A stretch of DNA of 64,000 bases, from assembly GCF_051622035.1 (NCBI RefSeq), contig NC_135359.1, positions 19,801,501-19,865,500 on the forward strand. Direction: 5' to 3'. The number at the start of each line of letters is the position of its first letter. The first letter of the stretch is position 1. This document shows positions 22,994-36,866 of the stretch, piece by piece. The stretch comes from Arctopsyche grandis. Taxonomy: Eukaryota; Arthropoda; Insecta; Trichoptera; Hydropsychidae. The notes under the pieces are model-generated. The model worked only from the letters and a program-made list of their open reading frames with translations, had not been told where the DNA came from and made no database searches. The translations under genes and the position numbers were made by a program.

Positions 22994-23095
22994 TAACATT
23001 TTATTTTATTTTATTCATATATTTATACCAGAAAGGCCTAACAGGTAAACGCCAATGCGCCTTCCTAGCCAATAACAATTACACATCCACATATA
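22994..23095 (-). mobile_element. LINE 3' tail fragment (inverted, probable)
   Basis: On the minus strand it reads ...GTTTACCTGTTAGGCCTTTC, then ATAAATATATGAATAAAATA and an (AAAAT)n-like tail, the organisation of a non-LTR 3' end. It directly abuts the PIF-like element. Confidence 0.35.
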
Positions 23096-23167
23096 CATAT
23101 ATACATACACAGATATATACACGTACACATATATACATATGCATATACATACATACACCAATACTAT

Positions 23168-24211
23168 TATATTTTAAAAATCCTATCTTTTAACAATATT
23201 TCTGTGAGGCGACGACTTGCTGATGCTACATTCTTCTTTAAGCTCATAAATGGTTTCCTTGATTGTTCTGATTTACTGAATAAGGTTGATTTCAGGATTC
23301 CAGTTAGGTATTCTAGACACGTTGCAATCTTTTCACTTAATCCTTTCAATACTAATTCCCAAAAATATTCTTATCTGCAGCGTGTGTAACGGGGAGCTGA
23401 ATGAGGTTGATCGTTCGGTATTTCCCTACATCAATTCAGGATTACCATCAAGAGAATCTTGACCGATTGATCCATTTCTTCTTCTATTCTATTTTATAAC
23501 ATTTTTCCAATATTTTAACACTTTAATTTAGTTATGCAATGTGCTATTTTAAATGCCGGTTTTAGGGGGTGGCTGGGTCGGGCGGTACCCGAGGGTGCCA
23601 AATAAGTTAAGGCGCCGCTCGATGCGCCAAAAGCGCTTTAAAATTAAAATTACAGCGCCAAAGGCCCTACATTTGTGTTAAGGCAAATTCTATTCAAACA
23701 ATCTACTGGAAAAAGCCAATCTTCAAATTAAGCTCACCGCGAGTATTATTAGCAATGAACTTATCAATTTAAAAGCCTTTCATTCATTGTATTAAATTTT
23801 ATAAAACGGGACAATTTGCAAGAATTATACCCAAACATTTGGGTTTCTATGCTTTTGCTGACACTGTCTGAAACTGTAGCAAGGTCCCAAGGCCGGGAAA
23901 AAGGAGGATGGTAATCCAATTTTTTATAATTTTTTTCTAAGGGTGTTTAGAAAAAATTGCCTGAGGGCGCCATTGGGTGTAAGGCCGGCACTGGCTATTT
24001 AGTCATGTTATTAGCTTTTATTCTTTTCCCTTTCATTTTTTTATCTTGTATTTATCTTTTTCATTTGTTTATCTTTGTAAAAATCTGTAATTGGACTCGG
24101 ATGCTATATATATTATATGTATATATTTACTCTTTGTTTTTATGCATGTCTACATCTTGTTGTCTGTTGATTTTTCAATAAATAAAATAAAATAAAATAA
24201 AAATAAAAATA
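23168..24211 (+). pseudogene. LINE remnant: reverse-transcriptase C-terminus and 3' UTR, split by a hAT-like insertion
   Basis: The plus-strand frame from 23168 reads ILKILSFNNISVRRRLADA, then FFFKLINGFLDCSDLL, then FRIPVRYSRH and LNPFNTNSQKYSYLQR. This is the conserved C-terminal pattern of Jockey/CR1-type reverse transcriptases (RR..AD..F..KL..G..DC..LL). A stop at 23387 is followed, one frame over, by GELNEVDRSVFPYINS and a TGA, so there is a one-base frameshift. The 3' UTR is interrupted at 23551-23993, resumes at 23994 and ends in (AAAAT)n at about 24178-24211. A dead, 5'-truncated copy. Confidence 0.65.
23551..23993. mobile_element. hAT-like non-autonomous element, 443 bp, nested in the LINE
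   Basis: Right terminus GGCCGGCACTG (rc CAGTGCCGGCC), left terminus AAATGCCGGTTTTAGGGG. Flanks GCTATTTT (23543-23550) and GCTATTTA (23994-24001) form an 8-bp duplication with one change. GC-rich edges (GGCGGTACCCGAGGG, GGGCGCCATTGGG) and an AT-rich middle. No transposase frame. Confidence 0.65.
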
Positions 24212-24439
24212 CACAAGAACACACACGCATATGTATATATGTATATATATATATATATATAAAGATAAACAAACATACATACGCATTATGCTAAATATAT
24301 GCAGATGGAGCATGACCAATACGTATTTATGTACGTACATATGTACGATATGTATTGGCTGATGTGACAAATTGGAGAAACTTAAATAGCCTCATTGTTC
24401 GGAATGACGGAAAACATAAAATGCATGTCGAACATTGAA
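24212..24439. repeat. Microsatellite-like (TA/CATA) stretch
   Basis: Alternating TATATG, (TA)n and ACATACATACG words occupy 24212-24350. Nothing coding was seen. Confidence 0.5.
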
Positions 24440-24916
24440 ACATAAATGTTAGCGAAACGCCTTAAAGTGAGACCCTCCTGTATACACACTTTATACAATT
24501 TCTATTGCGATATATCAAATTGTCGATTTCGCAACGGCAGACGACGGATGTGGCGCGCGAAAATCGGGAAAATCCGGGAAACGCTCTTCGTCGCGCTCAT
24601 AATTTATTTTGACGATTCAATTAGGCGAATTGTGGCGTGGCATTGCGCATGTGCGATAGTCGATTTCCGGTCGAATTACTATACGGCTCGAATTTGACGT
24701 AACGAACGAGCGAACGGAGCGCGCGCGCGCTTTTTGATTTCTTCAGTTTCCGCGCAACACTTACCAGAGGCAGACTTGTCGCCGCAAAACCATCGATTAA
24801 AAATATAAACAAATGTAGTTTTGGAATGTGTGACGACGAAGTGACGGTTTGGTGACGATTCGATGGCTATTTAGTGACCGTTTGCCCCCCCTTTTTGTCG
24901 GATAGGAAACGTCGAG
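24440..24916 (+). promoter_or_regulatory. CpG-rich promoter and 5' UTR of the downstream first exon
   Basis: About 450 bp rich in CpG (for example GATGTGGCGCGCGAAAATCG and GGAGCGCGCGCGCGC at about 24718-24731) interrupt AT-rich DNA and lead straight into the coding exon at 24917. A TTCAGTTTCCGCG word near 24744 could be an initiator-like site. The transcription start cannot be fixed from sequence. Confidence 0.5.
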
Positions 24917-25012
24917 ATGGACGATCGGGGACTCGGCCTGGCCGAGTACAGGAGGAACAGGCTGCTGAAATTCTTCACCAATCGATGGGCTTCGGAAGGA
25001 TACAACTTTCAG
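24917..25012 (+). CDS. First coding exon of an unrecognised gene (32 codons, then splice donor)
   Basis: ATG at 24917 in context GTCGAGATGG opens 32 codons (starting MDDRGLGLAEYRRNRLLKFF) that end exactly on CAG followed by the donor GTCAGTG, in phase 0. Codon use is GC-biased, with GC-rich third positions in the first half, unlike the AT-rich surroundings. The peptide is charged (several Arg, Asp, Glu) with an aromatic patch and no signal-peptide or membrane character. It follows a CpG-rich promoter-like region. I do not recognise the protein. No acceptor or continuing exon was found in the next 39 kb, so the next exon is either beyond the window or too short to see. A long first intron is common in insect regulatory genes, but that is only inference. 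Confidence 0.5.
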
Positions 25013-26039
25013 GTCAGTGGAAAATTTTTATGTGTGTTTTTTTTTTATTATTAAATCTTATTGAAGTGAATGGTGTTTCGAATTTGGAGTTTTTATAGAG
25101 GTATAGAGTGTAAACTGCATTCCACACCTACAGTGGGTGCACCGTTCGATATGACGCACCTTTCAACTAAATAAATTTTGCATGTTATACATTATTATAT
25201 TTTGCGATTATTGTATATGTACATTAGATTGTTTTCAAACGAATAAGTTTTTTTATACCTATACGTACAATTTTGCTAGAATCAAATTGTTGGGAATTTT
25301 CGATACGTGTATAATTTTTATTGTGTCGTAAAATTAGCATAGCATGTATTTTTATTATTGATTGGAATTTAAAACTATGGGTGTTGCATTTTTTTATGCT
25401 GTTTGTTTTTAAATTTTAATACGAAGCATTGTGATGTCGTATATTATTGAATTTTGATTGTTTAATTAGCATTTTAAAATTTTGTATCTGTACGACAACG
25501 TAAAATATGTATGTAGGTTATGTGGATTTTTTAATACGAAAAATAGCATCACTGCTGGAACATTTAACATAATTTTTAGAGAATTAACATATGTATGTAT
25601 ATGTAACTATTTTTTTTTCTTTTTAAATACGGTTTTCTTCGAAGTCAACGTTGAATATTTTGTTGATGTTTTTTATTGAAAACAGGTACATTTTACGTTT
25701 GTTAATATCATAAACAGAACCGTGTGAAATGGGAGGGGGTCAAAATTGAATGCGAATTTTAAACGAATTTAATGATTTACCAAAAATTTTATGTGAAATG
25801 ATAAATGGAATTCAATTTTGCATGCCTTTGAATGAAAATTTTGGACCATTTAGAAGGACTTAGATTAATTAAATGATTCAATTCGACGGTAAATCATAAG
25901 AATATGAAGATAGTATATATGTATGTATGTAGAGTTTTCTCGAGTATTCCAGTAACCGCAGCATCAGCTGAAAGATTTTTCAGTAAATTTTAAATGGTCG
26001 AAAGTTATTTAGGGTTTTCAATGGCACAGGACAGACTGA

Positions 26040-26190
26040 ATCGACCAGCACAGGCAAGTTCTAGGCCTCCCATGGTGAAAAATCCGCAGGGGCTCGTTAT
26101 TTCTCCAACATTTCTTCAAATATGGAAATCACCGTTATCGAGCACTATCAAGTCAATACAACGATTTAAGCCTGGGTGCAATAGCATAGA
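26040..26190 (+). mobile_element. Truncated PIF/Harbinger-like copy
   Basis: TTTCTCCAACATTTCTTCAA, GAAATCACCGTTATCGAGCA and AAGTCAATACAACGATTTA parallel the interior of 26194-26434 at the same spacing. The GGGCGAAAACACAC terminus is missing. It lies immediately upstream of that full copy in the same orientation. Confidence 0.5.
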
Positions 26191-26193
26191 TTA

Positions 26194-26434
26194 GGGCGAA
26201 AACACACTGAATTGTACGTGACGCGCACGTTCTTGGCTTCCCGTGGTGAAAAAGTTTTTTTCGATAAGTTTCTCCAATATTTCTTGAAATATGGGAATCA
26301 TCCTTATCGATAACTATCAAACTTATGTCAATACAAGGATTTAAGAATGGGTGCCATATGTTTATTAGATGCAAAATAGCAAAACTATCGAAAAAAAAAA
26401 CACGTACCACGTGCCTCTCTGTATGTCTGCGCCC
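26194..26434 (+). mobile_element. PIF/Harbinger-like MITE, 241 bp
   Basis: Starts GGGCGAAAACACACTG after TTA (26191-26193) and ends GTCTGCGCCC before TTG, a decayed TTA duplication. It shares the interior (TTATCGATAACTATCAAAC, TTATGTCAATACAAGGATTT) with the copies at 22478, 42839 and 44090. Confidence 0.65.
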
Positions 26435-29412
26435 TTGGTAATTTGTGTATATTTTCTATTTCAAAGCAATAAATTCTTAGATTTATTGCTTTAAAGACTT
26501 TTTGAGATAAATTTTTAATATAAAAATATTTTGAAATTCTAAATATTAATTTCGGTAATCACGTTCCTCTATTTGCATCGTATTTAAAACGAATACGGCC
26601 CTGATTAATTAATTAATCAATTTTATTGAACGCGTGACAGTTTTGATCATCTAATTTCAATAATTAAGGTCAATTAAAAGTCCTTACTTTACAATATTAA
26701 ATCACAATACAATATAAATTATACTGGTCTTAGCAATCTACGTATTACGAAAGGGTTATTTATATTTTAGCATTCGAATGAATCATTAGATAAGTACCCA
26801 CTAAATATATTGCCTATGTTGAATGGCGATTAAATCATCGTGAAACATACGGGTCTACTTACATATAAGGGTATGTCGATGAGTCGGACTTTATTTTTCG
26901 AGTTAACCAATTGCCGATTCATCATACATATGCATATATGTATGTACATATGTATTTTATAGTTAATGATCGTGAAAGTCAAACGGCGTTTTCGGCTTAA
27001 TTAATAACCCGTTGACCGACAGCGGCACTTTCCTCCAAATAATCAATACCCGTGAAAAAAAATGCAATCGTTTAATTTGTTTTGATGTTTTCATAACGCG
27101 AAAGGTCAACGTTTGCTTTACATCATATAAGAGTACATTTATGTATTGTATATGTACATTATTTTTTATGCGTTTGTACATACATTAAAACTTTCATTTC
27201 AACTCTCTCGAATGATCGTTATTACATCCTTCATCTATGTATAACGCGTATTTTTATTACCTGATTTAATTCCGTATCACTTCTGACGTTACCCATATAC
27301 GATGTTAAATTGATGAATAAATGTCGTTTAATGTCGGATTGATCGCCACAGCGGGTGTTGGGATTGGAAAATATATACGGCATAAAAATAATAATTACAT
27401 TCGTATTTCTTTTAAAATTGAAATATATACGCATATATCAATACATTCGTACATGACAAACTTTTCTTTTCATTTACAAAGTAACGATGAAAAATTGATT
27501 TTTAATTTGAACAAACATATTCCGGACTGCCATGCAATTAAGATTTTACATGTTGCGAAATTGAAAATGAAATTTGTAACGCGCCGAATAATTTTCCATT
27601 ATCATCGTGACTGTCAAACTGGGACCGCAAGATTGCTTCTAATTAACCGAAAGATTTCACTGATCGTTTGCAAATGTATAACCCAGATATTCATTGTATA
27701 ATTTTTCAGTGAAAGACCGATGAACCGGAACGCTTCAGTTGCGCAATCGCGATTTCAATGCAAACGCGTGAGAAATGAAAATCTACATAGACGCGTATGT
27801 TTGTATGCATGTGTAATAATAATGTGTTTTTCAAAGAAGACAAACAATCCACAGAATGTCTATAAATCGAATCTCACTTCCTCTATTAAACGAATCTGGT
27901 GGATAATTTCGAACGCTCTACATAATACATCCAATAATGGGTATGAGAGCACTTAACGAATCGTGTGCTTAGGTATACAATTTTTTAAAGAGTTCGCAAT
28001 AGAAAAAATACTTTTAGTGATTGGTATGCGGTTTGTACTGGAACACGTTTTCTTTATCCGATGCTATAATTTTTTTACTATATCACTGTAATTACTGACG
28101 GGGTATTGAGATTTCGATATGTTTTCTCCGAAGTGTTCTATGTATTATTATTATTATTTTTGAAATTTTTCATTGGTTCGTTCAATATTTTCTGTTTACG
28201 CTTTTCTTCTCACGTTACTAGGTCTCGTACGTTCTGATATTTTTAATCCACTAATACTGTAGTAGTACGTGCTTGAGTATCTATAGATACGAATGCAAAT
28301 AACGATTCATAATAAGCAATTCAGTTAGATATCGTATACGTAATTTATCATATCATAATCTGTGCTTTTTAATCTAATTCGTTACGTTGGATAAGCTTTT
28401 TTTGCATTTGACGTATATTGATATTTGTCAATGTTTTTGTACAAAATAGGTAAAAACCTCTTTGCTTATTCAAGTTATTTTAACTTCAGTTGAATTTTTG
28501 ATCAAAAAAACTGTACCAATTAAGGAAAAAGTTTTATACTTTAAATTAATAACTTTACTACTCTACTGTTGTGTGAATTTCTATGTAAGAATTTCAAAAT
28601 TTCGACAGGACATACATATGTACATATGTACATTTTTGCCGATAATAATTTGTCAATAGATATTGACAATGTCAATATGGATAAACCATTTTTTTACATT
28701 ATGAATCCTGATTTTTGACTTTCGTGAATCACAATTGTAGACTGCAAGTAAAATCAATGCCGCCAAAGACATCGTAGCCGAAAATTATTTTAACTATCAT
28801 TGTATTTTTAACAAGCTGGGTGCACTAATGATACTTGAAATTAGCTTAAAAACCAAATTCTATTAAATTTTGAGGGTTTTATGGTTCCATGTATTTATGT
28901 CGGCTTTGAATAAAAAGTTTTCAGGCCAATATCAGCATTTCTATGAACTTGCAACAAGCCTGTCAACGATTTTCTTTTAAATTGTCGAATTTCTTATTAA
29001 CTAAGTAACCATGGAACCAAAATATAAAAATTGTTCAATCTTGCATGTTTTTGCATTTTGCTGTCTATCATGAATACATTTAATATACATACATATATAC
29101 ATTTGAAGAATTTGGAAGATACTCTTCTTCGAACAGTGGCCCATTGATCCGTATTCTATACCAGGCTTTCTCAAACATACGAAAAATTTTTGCCCATGCT
29201 GAGATAATATTTTATTTCTAATATTCTAATCTTAAAAATATGTCAACTCATATTTTACGTACGTATTTTACATATTTTAATACATATTATTAAATATAAA
29301 ATGTTTTAAAAGTACAAGTCATCTATCACCCCCATTAAATTAAAAATAAGCTCTACATTAAGTATTACATATACGTATGTGTAATATCTTATTTTTGCCT
29401 AAGAAATACTAA

Positions 29413-29645
29413 TCTAATATGCATATAATTTCGAAAGAGACTTTGTATTTGAGTAAGGGAGAATGTAATGTTAGTTGGTAATATCACGTTTGTATGGCGA
29501 AGATTCGATATATATTTTTTTCGATTCAAATAAATTTAATAAAAAAACAAATTAATATTTACTATTAGATTCGCCATGCTTGAGCTGGTATATTAGTTCG
29601 CTCAGTATATTACAAATACTAAGCGAAGCCGGGTAAAACAACTAG
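29413..29645 (+). mobile_element. Helitron-like non-autonomous element, 233 bp
   Basis: 5' end TCTAATATGCATATAATTTC then GAAAGAGACTTTGTAT. 3' end AAGCGAAGCCGGGTAAAACA-ACTAG, a short GC hairpin-like motif followed by CTAG. It lies between a host A (29412) and T (29646), as Helitrons insert. The same two ends recur at 46856-47176. Confidence 0.65.
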
Positions 29646-32600
29646 TTGAAAATAAAGAATAAAATTACATAGGGCGTAATTTTCCCTTTTTCCTCATGTG
29701 ACAAAATGTCTAGTCCCGACTCTGATATGTTTGTAATGTACGATATTAAATACGATAAAAAAACAAAAACATGTTTTGAAAATTATCGAGTGCTCCCATT
29801 CGTGAAAATTTCCATTTTGAGCCCTGACTTGTGTTGATTTAATTTGAGGACATCTTTCCTCAAACACAACTCTTCTAATTAAAGCTTAGGCGTCTTGTAA
29901 ATGAGTGCCGTTTAATTGGTTTGATTTTCAAATTAAAAACGGTTCGATTATAAACGACCCATTTGTTCCTCGTTAATCTCACGATCGTCTATTGGCAATC
30001 TCTATATTTGGTCACACAATGCACAGCTGCATTCGTGCCATATTAGATTGTCCGCGGCAAAAGGTGCTGCACGCTGTTGCATCAGAGACCGTGTGCGGCG
30101 GCAAAACACAGAAAACTTCATTCAAAATTTTGCTCCGAAACTTGTTTAGATTTCGACACAGATAACAAGACTCCAAAGTGGTGGGTTGTCGTCTCAAAGG
30201 CACACCTGAATTAAACTGGGATTAGAATACGCGTCTTCTTCGTGAAATTTGCACAACGTTAAACGAATAGCCCACGTGTACTTACATACATTCGTATTTA
30301 GGATTTGTCGTAATCGTAGCACCTACGACCTACTCATTATAAATCAGTTGAATGCCAGGTAAAATCTCGTTTTCTTCATTTTCAAAATGCTTCTTTTAAT
30401 GGGTTGGCGTACGTTCAGCTTTCGTTTATTGTATTATGTGCAACTTTCTGTGTATAAATAAGCAATATTTAATAAAGTAGTTTCAAGTTTGTATATACAT
30501 ATAGTATGTATTCGTGTATTTACTTACCTATCAAGGGAAAGCTGTGATTTTCTCATGCTGCTTACTAACAAATATTGATCGAATGTGATTTGTAAAATGC
30601 GCTGTGGAAACTTGTTAGTTGTTATTGAGTGTTTATTTATTTTGAAACCGTACGATTCATATCTACACATTAAACTATTGCAACAGTTGTCTATTTCTCT
30701 TGATTTAAGAGACGAATCTTCGTATAATGCCTAGTGTTTAGGTCATATTTAGATTACAATATGCGCCAAAATTGATAAAGTAATGTCCTAAGTAAATAGC
30801 CACAAATTGAGCTTTTAGCTAGATAGCGTGATGTGCTTTAAAAAATTCGTAGATTTTCTGGAATATTCAATAGATAGTGTCAATAAAACAATATTAATAT
30901 AATAATAATGGTTTTGTGCGACATTTTGTATATCATCGATGTATGACTATTGTTCTCCATTAACCACATACAAATGTATCGTAGATTTTATCCAGATCCT
31001 GAGTACATATGTATATTCAAATAATAAGCCACGGAACAGAGTATGATAGATTGTGTCCAGAAACAGTACATATAATTGGATACGTCTTAAAAGAGGACTA
31101 TCAAACTTGGCTAAGATGAGGTAATTGAAACAGAACTATTATGTACGTACATACATGACACTTCTTCTTACATACAATATATTATAATCTGTTATTTCAC
31201 CACGATTGTAAGTCACTGGATAGAATATCCCTATGGTTGTTAATAGTTGACTCGCTTATTTGAAATGATGACTGACATTATACATATACATATGTACACG
31301 TATGTAAATATGGAAGTTGAATGTGATTTGTGTGTTTTGCAAACACGATTGTTTCAAGACGCGAGTTTCATATGGAATATATTATTAATCTTCTTTTATG
31401 AAAGCGAAATCTTAATGGCTTTTTGGTTATCATATTAAATTTTATTCCACTCTTTCTGGCGTACATTTTATAAAGCCGATGATGATGATGATGGTACTTC
31501 CGGACGCCAATAATAATTCATTTTCTAATGCTGCTTTTTCATTACCGTTTTGGTTTTTCATTTCGTAATTGATCGCCTACTTATTGCGATTTCTAGTTAA
31601 GCCCATCTCTTCTCACTCAAGTGACTATTGCATTTATTCACCACATTAGCTTTCTTTTTTTTTCAATACTGAGTAATCCCCCAAATCTTTTCAGCTATAC
31701 GTAAATTGAAATCTGAAACATGACTAAATTGGAACATTTGCTAGAATGCGATTAAAGCACAAAACGGCTAAACATTTTAGCACAAAACGGCTAAAACTGT
31801 CAAATTTTGAAGCGAATTAATTACCTACAAAATTACATACATATAAAACGGATTTATGTTATACGTTTTTCTTAACGTATTTTACGTACTCGTATTTATT
31901 GAAAAAAAACGTTATGATACCGAGTTAATGTTTTTCATACGAATATTCATCAGTAATAATAATTTGAGGTTTTTCAACGATATTTTTCAGAAAAGTCGAA
32001 AATTACAAAGAAGAGACAAATCGATGATTTCTATATATATTCATTCTAACAACATTGATTGAAATATTTAAGCTTTCATAATATTTTGGATGTACATATA
32101 TGTAAGTCAAAAGGATTTTATTTTACCAGATTTGCCCGGTTTATTTTTTATTTATTTATTTATCTTTTATTGAATTTTAACTATTTTCAAGAATCTTGAC
32201 CTTCGTCATGACATGAAATCATGACCGTCAAATTTTATTTTTACTTTTGTTTTTACACTTAAATGTTATTGTCTTAACTCACTATGGGCCGTAAACACAT
32301 ACGCTATGTTTTTGATAAAACTTCATTCAAAGGTTGTCAACACGGTGTTTTTTAACCCTCGAAACATCATTAAAAAAATATATTTTAATGATTTAGTTTC
32401 AAATTTTCGTTCATAGATATCATACCAGCATCTTTATGCAAAATATCGATAAAAAAATTAAAAAATATATATTTCTATGGTTTATAGATATGTATATAGG
32501 AATGATTTTTAAACGAGCCGTATGTGTGGTTGGCCAAACTGCTAGGGATAAAGTGTGTGTGGTATGCATGGAAGAGACCGGATGCGTGTTGCTATGGTCA

Positions 32601-35598
32601 CTTGTTGGAGAACAAGCCGGACGACATGGTTATAATAAATAGATCTGACTGAATCTGCGCTTTTCACTTGGAATCCTTCACATCCGGATCCTATATGTAT
32701 ATGTATCTTGATTTGTTTTCCAAGGAATTTATCGATAATATTCCAAAATAATAATATAATATTTAGAAAAAAACCCCAGATATCGAAATCAATATATTTT
32801 TTCTCGCGTACCATACTCCTGAAATCGACGCTTTCGTTCAAATGAATAACACAATGATCAACGTAGATATATTTTATACAGAATTGAATACAGCAATCAC
32901 TTCAGTATGAAGAACGAGATAATCTGATAATTTTACGGTCGAAGGTAATTATAAAGAAGCTATATTGATATTTTAAATTTAATTGATAAAAAAGGTTTAG
33001 AAGCTGTTTAATTAAAAAACCTATGTATCTTTTTACCGTTACTTTACGAAAAATGGGTGGACTCTCATGGAGATTTTTCGGAAAATTCGGGTGGACCATA
33101 ATGAGTTAACGAAAATTTTATTAAATAAGATAGTATGAAATTTTCAAATAAATATTATGCAACATATTGTTTGTGAGTGGTTCCAAACTTTCGGTTGGCA
33201 ATAATTGCAGCAAGTTTCGCATCATATTGAAAGTCATCGATGGTTATCATCGAGATGATTGATTGATTATTTTATACTTGGTATGATCACAATAAACCCC
33301 TAATTATTTTTCCGTCTAATATTTTTAATAATTATCAATGCATTTGGTAGTATAGAACAAGTTTTACTTTCGCGTGCAACCAACCCGGTCCAACGACCTT
33401 CTCTTTCTACTTTGTTGTACATAAACGCACTTATAAACTCGTTTAGAACGTTTAATTTGACGTAAACTATGAGGTGAATTCTCTTACTACAATAATATAT
33501 ATGTATATATATAGTCGTGGTATATATACAATTTTCAATGCAACGACTATTACGAGAATACAATGGCGTCGTTGAATCCAATTTCGCGTTGCGTCGTGTC
33601 GTCGTGTTTGTTGTTGTCGCACACAATACTTTATTTAAATATATTATATGTGTGGACAACTCTTTGTAAGGCAAAGTTTTTATTTAGTGATTCAGGGTCG
33701 TCTTCAACCACTGGCAAAGTTATTCAATTACTATTCTCAAATGTACAATATGGAATAAAATTAGTAATGTATGTATGTATGTAGTATATATGTATGTATG
33801 AGCTAGGGGGCGTATTAATAAAACTATCAGGATGTGTTTTTTTTTTGCAAAATTAATGATGGAAAAGAAAAACATTTATAATATATGTACATATGTATGT
33901 ATGTACTCGTACTTAATGTCCGTAAATTTGGAAAATCCAATGTAACCTTCAACGTAACCTAGCTCAGAATTGTCCAAGAGTTTTAGTTTAATTGTCTAAG
34001 ATTTTAAATTAATGAATACAAATGTACATATAATATGTACATAATTCATCCCCCATTTTTGTATACTCTTACTATTTCCTCCGAATGTACATACATATAC
34101 TACCGATCAATTGAATAAGGACGCCATGCTATGGTCATTTTCCGCAACGCTTTTCTTCTGTTGGTGTTGAGTTTTCCTTGAATAACACACAGCAGGTTGA
34201 ATTTGTTGTTGATATACGTTTGTGAGATGTTTTATCACATTAAAATAAACATCCATATATTAAATGTACATAATACTGAAAGTACATAAGAACTAGTCAT
34301 ATGAAACTATGTATGTACTTCTCACACATTTTGATTTTTAAACGTTATTTTGATTCGATCTTAAACCTGATGTTATTTTAATTCGATCTTAAAGATTATG
34401 TATGTTTATACATAGTATTCCAAATGTTTGTATATAAGACTTTAAAAAAAAAATGGAATGAATCATCATTTTTATTAAGGATTTGTTACTCGAAATATTA
34501 CAATAGAATTAATATGTATTCAAAATTGTATGCGAGTGTAATCGATTGTGAAATTAGCGAATGTCGCATGGTCCGCAGAACTTTGTCACGGTCCAAAGAA
34601 TCTTTGATTAATCACAGCAACCATCGTAAATAATTAACGTTTTCGTTTACTATTGCCCAATCATCGTTGCTCACAATATTTTTTCATTAAAAAAGAACCA
34701 ACGGCAAAACAGAACATTTTGTTTATTTTTTTAGAACCAAACAAATATTTAGCAACCTTGAAAGCTATGATTTTATGACGGATAAACCAAGCAAATTGCT
34801 CTGCATACACACGTGTGATGATAAATCGCACGGTCCAATAGACGCGATGATGATTTCTGTCTCGAATGAATAAATCCATAGCAAGGTTTGCTCGTTCAAT
34901 AATAAGTAATCGCAACAATCCAATTAAAATATGACTAATTTTGTACCAAAGTCGCTTTGAACCACAGGGCTCACAGCGAGGGCCATACTACAAATATCAT
35001 AACATGTTTGTACACACTCAAGGATGATTATTTCACTATACGTACACTATTTATTTATTTTTAAACGCACGTGCGGATTTTAATTAATAGTATCCTGCAC
35101 TTTTTGAAATTAATGCAATTCAAATAACGAATTTCCTCGACGATCTTTATCGCTAATAACTACCACATACAAAATTTTCTTCTTTTTTATAATATGTACG
35201 ATACAACGTTATTGAATAAGTGTGCCGACGATGAACGCCCGTGATCTCGATCCGCCTTTTTTTTCGTTGTTATATTATTTTTACGATGATATTAGCATGT
35301 TTAGCTATTTTTACGCTATTGTTTTTCCTATTATTATGCGTGTGACGTGCTCATTATACGACTTTGTGCAAATTTCGTAACCGTAAATTGTATTAACAGT
35401 ACGTAATTAAATTCAGACACCTCTGTTTTATCAATAACATAAATTCGTGACACAAAAATTAATTAAAATAAATTCAATGAATATAAATGGCGCGAATTTG
35501 CATCCTTTTGTGTTAAAAACGTGCATGGTTCTGGTCAGCGCATGGGCTCTTAACCGGTGGTCCATTAATATTCCGGAATTATTAAGAAAAATCTTTAG

Positions 35599-35846
35599 TC
35601 AGCAGCATAGCTTGGTGTTTGCGTTAATGGTAACCACCGAAAGGTTACCGGGTTCGATGCCGTGGGTTTGTTTTATTTGTATATTATCTGTAGTCCTGCT
35701 GATCATATTATCTGTAGTCCTGCTGGATATTTATGACTACTAGTCGATTGTTTCCTATTAGATTTTGCCAATTTGTCTGATTTCATTGTTGAAACAGTTC
35801 CTCATCAAATTGGTAAAAATATCCTACCCACTATGTCACCACTATA
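35599..35846 (+). mobile_element. tRNA-derived SINE, copy 2
   Basis: A-box-like TAGCTTGGTGT (35608-35618) and B box GGTTCGATGCC (35651-35661), then the family body with CCTATTAGATTTTGCCAATT and CCACTATGTCACCACTA. It carries a short internal duplication of ATATTATCTGTAGTCCTGCT. Confidence 0.75.
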
Positions 35847-35860
35847 AATATGATTTCAAA

Positions 35861-35934
35861 ATTTTTAATCTATAAAATTTATATACATATGTAAAATGTA
35901 TGTATTTACCATATATGTCATTCAGGAGCAACCT
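35861..35934 (+). repeat. 74-bp duplicated segment, copy A
   Basis: From ATTTTTAATCTATAAAATTT to CATTCAGGAGCAACCT. It is nearly identical to 36751-36824, differing by small indels in a TATG run. The copies are about 890 bp apart, in the same orientation. Confidence 0.8.
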
Positions 35935-36577
35935 GATAACGGCATAATGGGAAAATATTAAATTGGGTCCATCAGCTATGCCGCCTTTCAAAAGTTTAAA
36001 TAAATTATAGGGTTTATTTTTTATTGAAAGCGAAAAATTTGTTAATAAAATTCAGTTTCAAAACTTTGACTTCCTGTATATTCTATAAAATATTTATGGA
36101 TAAAACGGTTAAAAACCCCTGATCTAACAGTTGTGTCTTCTGCCATGTCTTGGCCAGTTTGCAAAGGTCAAATAGTTCTGTATAACTACATACGTAAGTA
36201 GATTTCGAAAATTGAGACGAACTCTGCCTTGATCTTGCAAGTGGTTTTAGCGGGATTGGGTTGTAAAAAATTGGGTTTCGTCATAATTTTAATGGACTAG
36301 TATAAATTTTTGAAAATTTGAAATAGATAGGTGCCAAATTTGGACGACAAAATATGCTCGACCTGTTTTATATACATATATATGGAAGCGACAAATATGG
36401 CGAGTAAAAATTATATATAATGCGATACATACATACATGCCCATATTAAATTTATATTTATTTATTAATGCAAAATGTGCAAGGTTTTTTCGCGCATTTG
36501 GGTTTTGAATTTTTATCGTGTATGGTTGTATCGGTTAAGTATCGGGCAACATTCAGCAGATGTCAATATGAACTATG

Positions 36578-36824
<247 letters not shown>

Positions 36825-36825
36825 T

Positions 36826-36866
36826 CGCTTGTCGAATGTATCAATTATTGATACATTCGACAAGCG
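36826..36866. repeat. Perfect hairpin, 20-bp arms, 1-base loop
   Basis: CGCTTGTCGAATGTATCAAT at 36826-36845 and its exact reverse complement at 36847-36866, with a single T between. No U-tract or gene is nearby. It could be the core of a young foldback element. Confidence 0.9.

Noticed and set aside
27321..27701. 126-codon plus-strand frame
   Set aside because: Strongly AT-driven amino-acid composition and no domain or homologue; chance frame.
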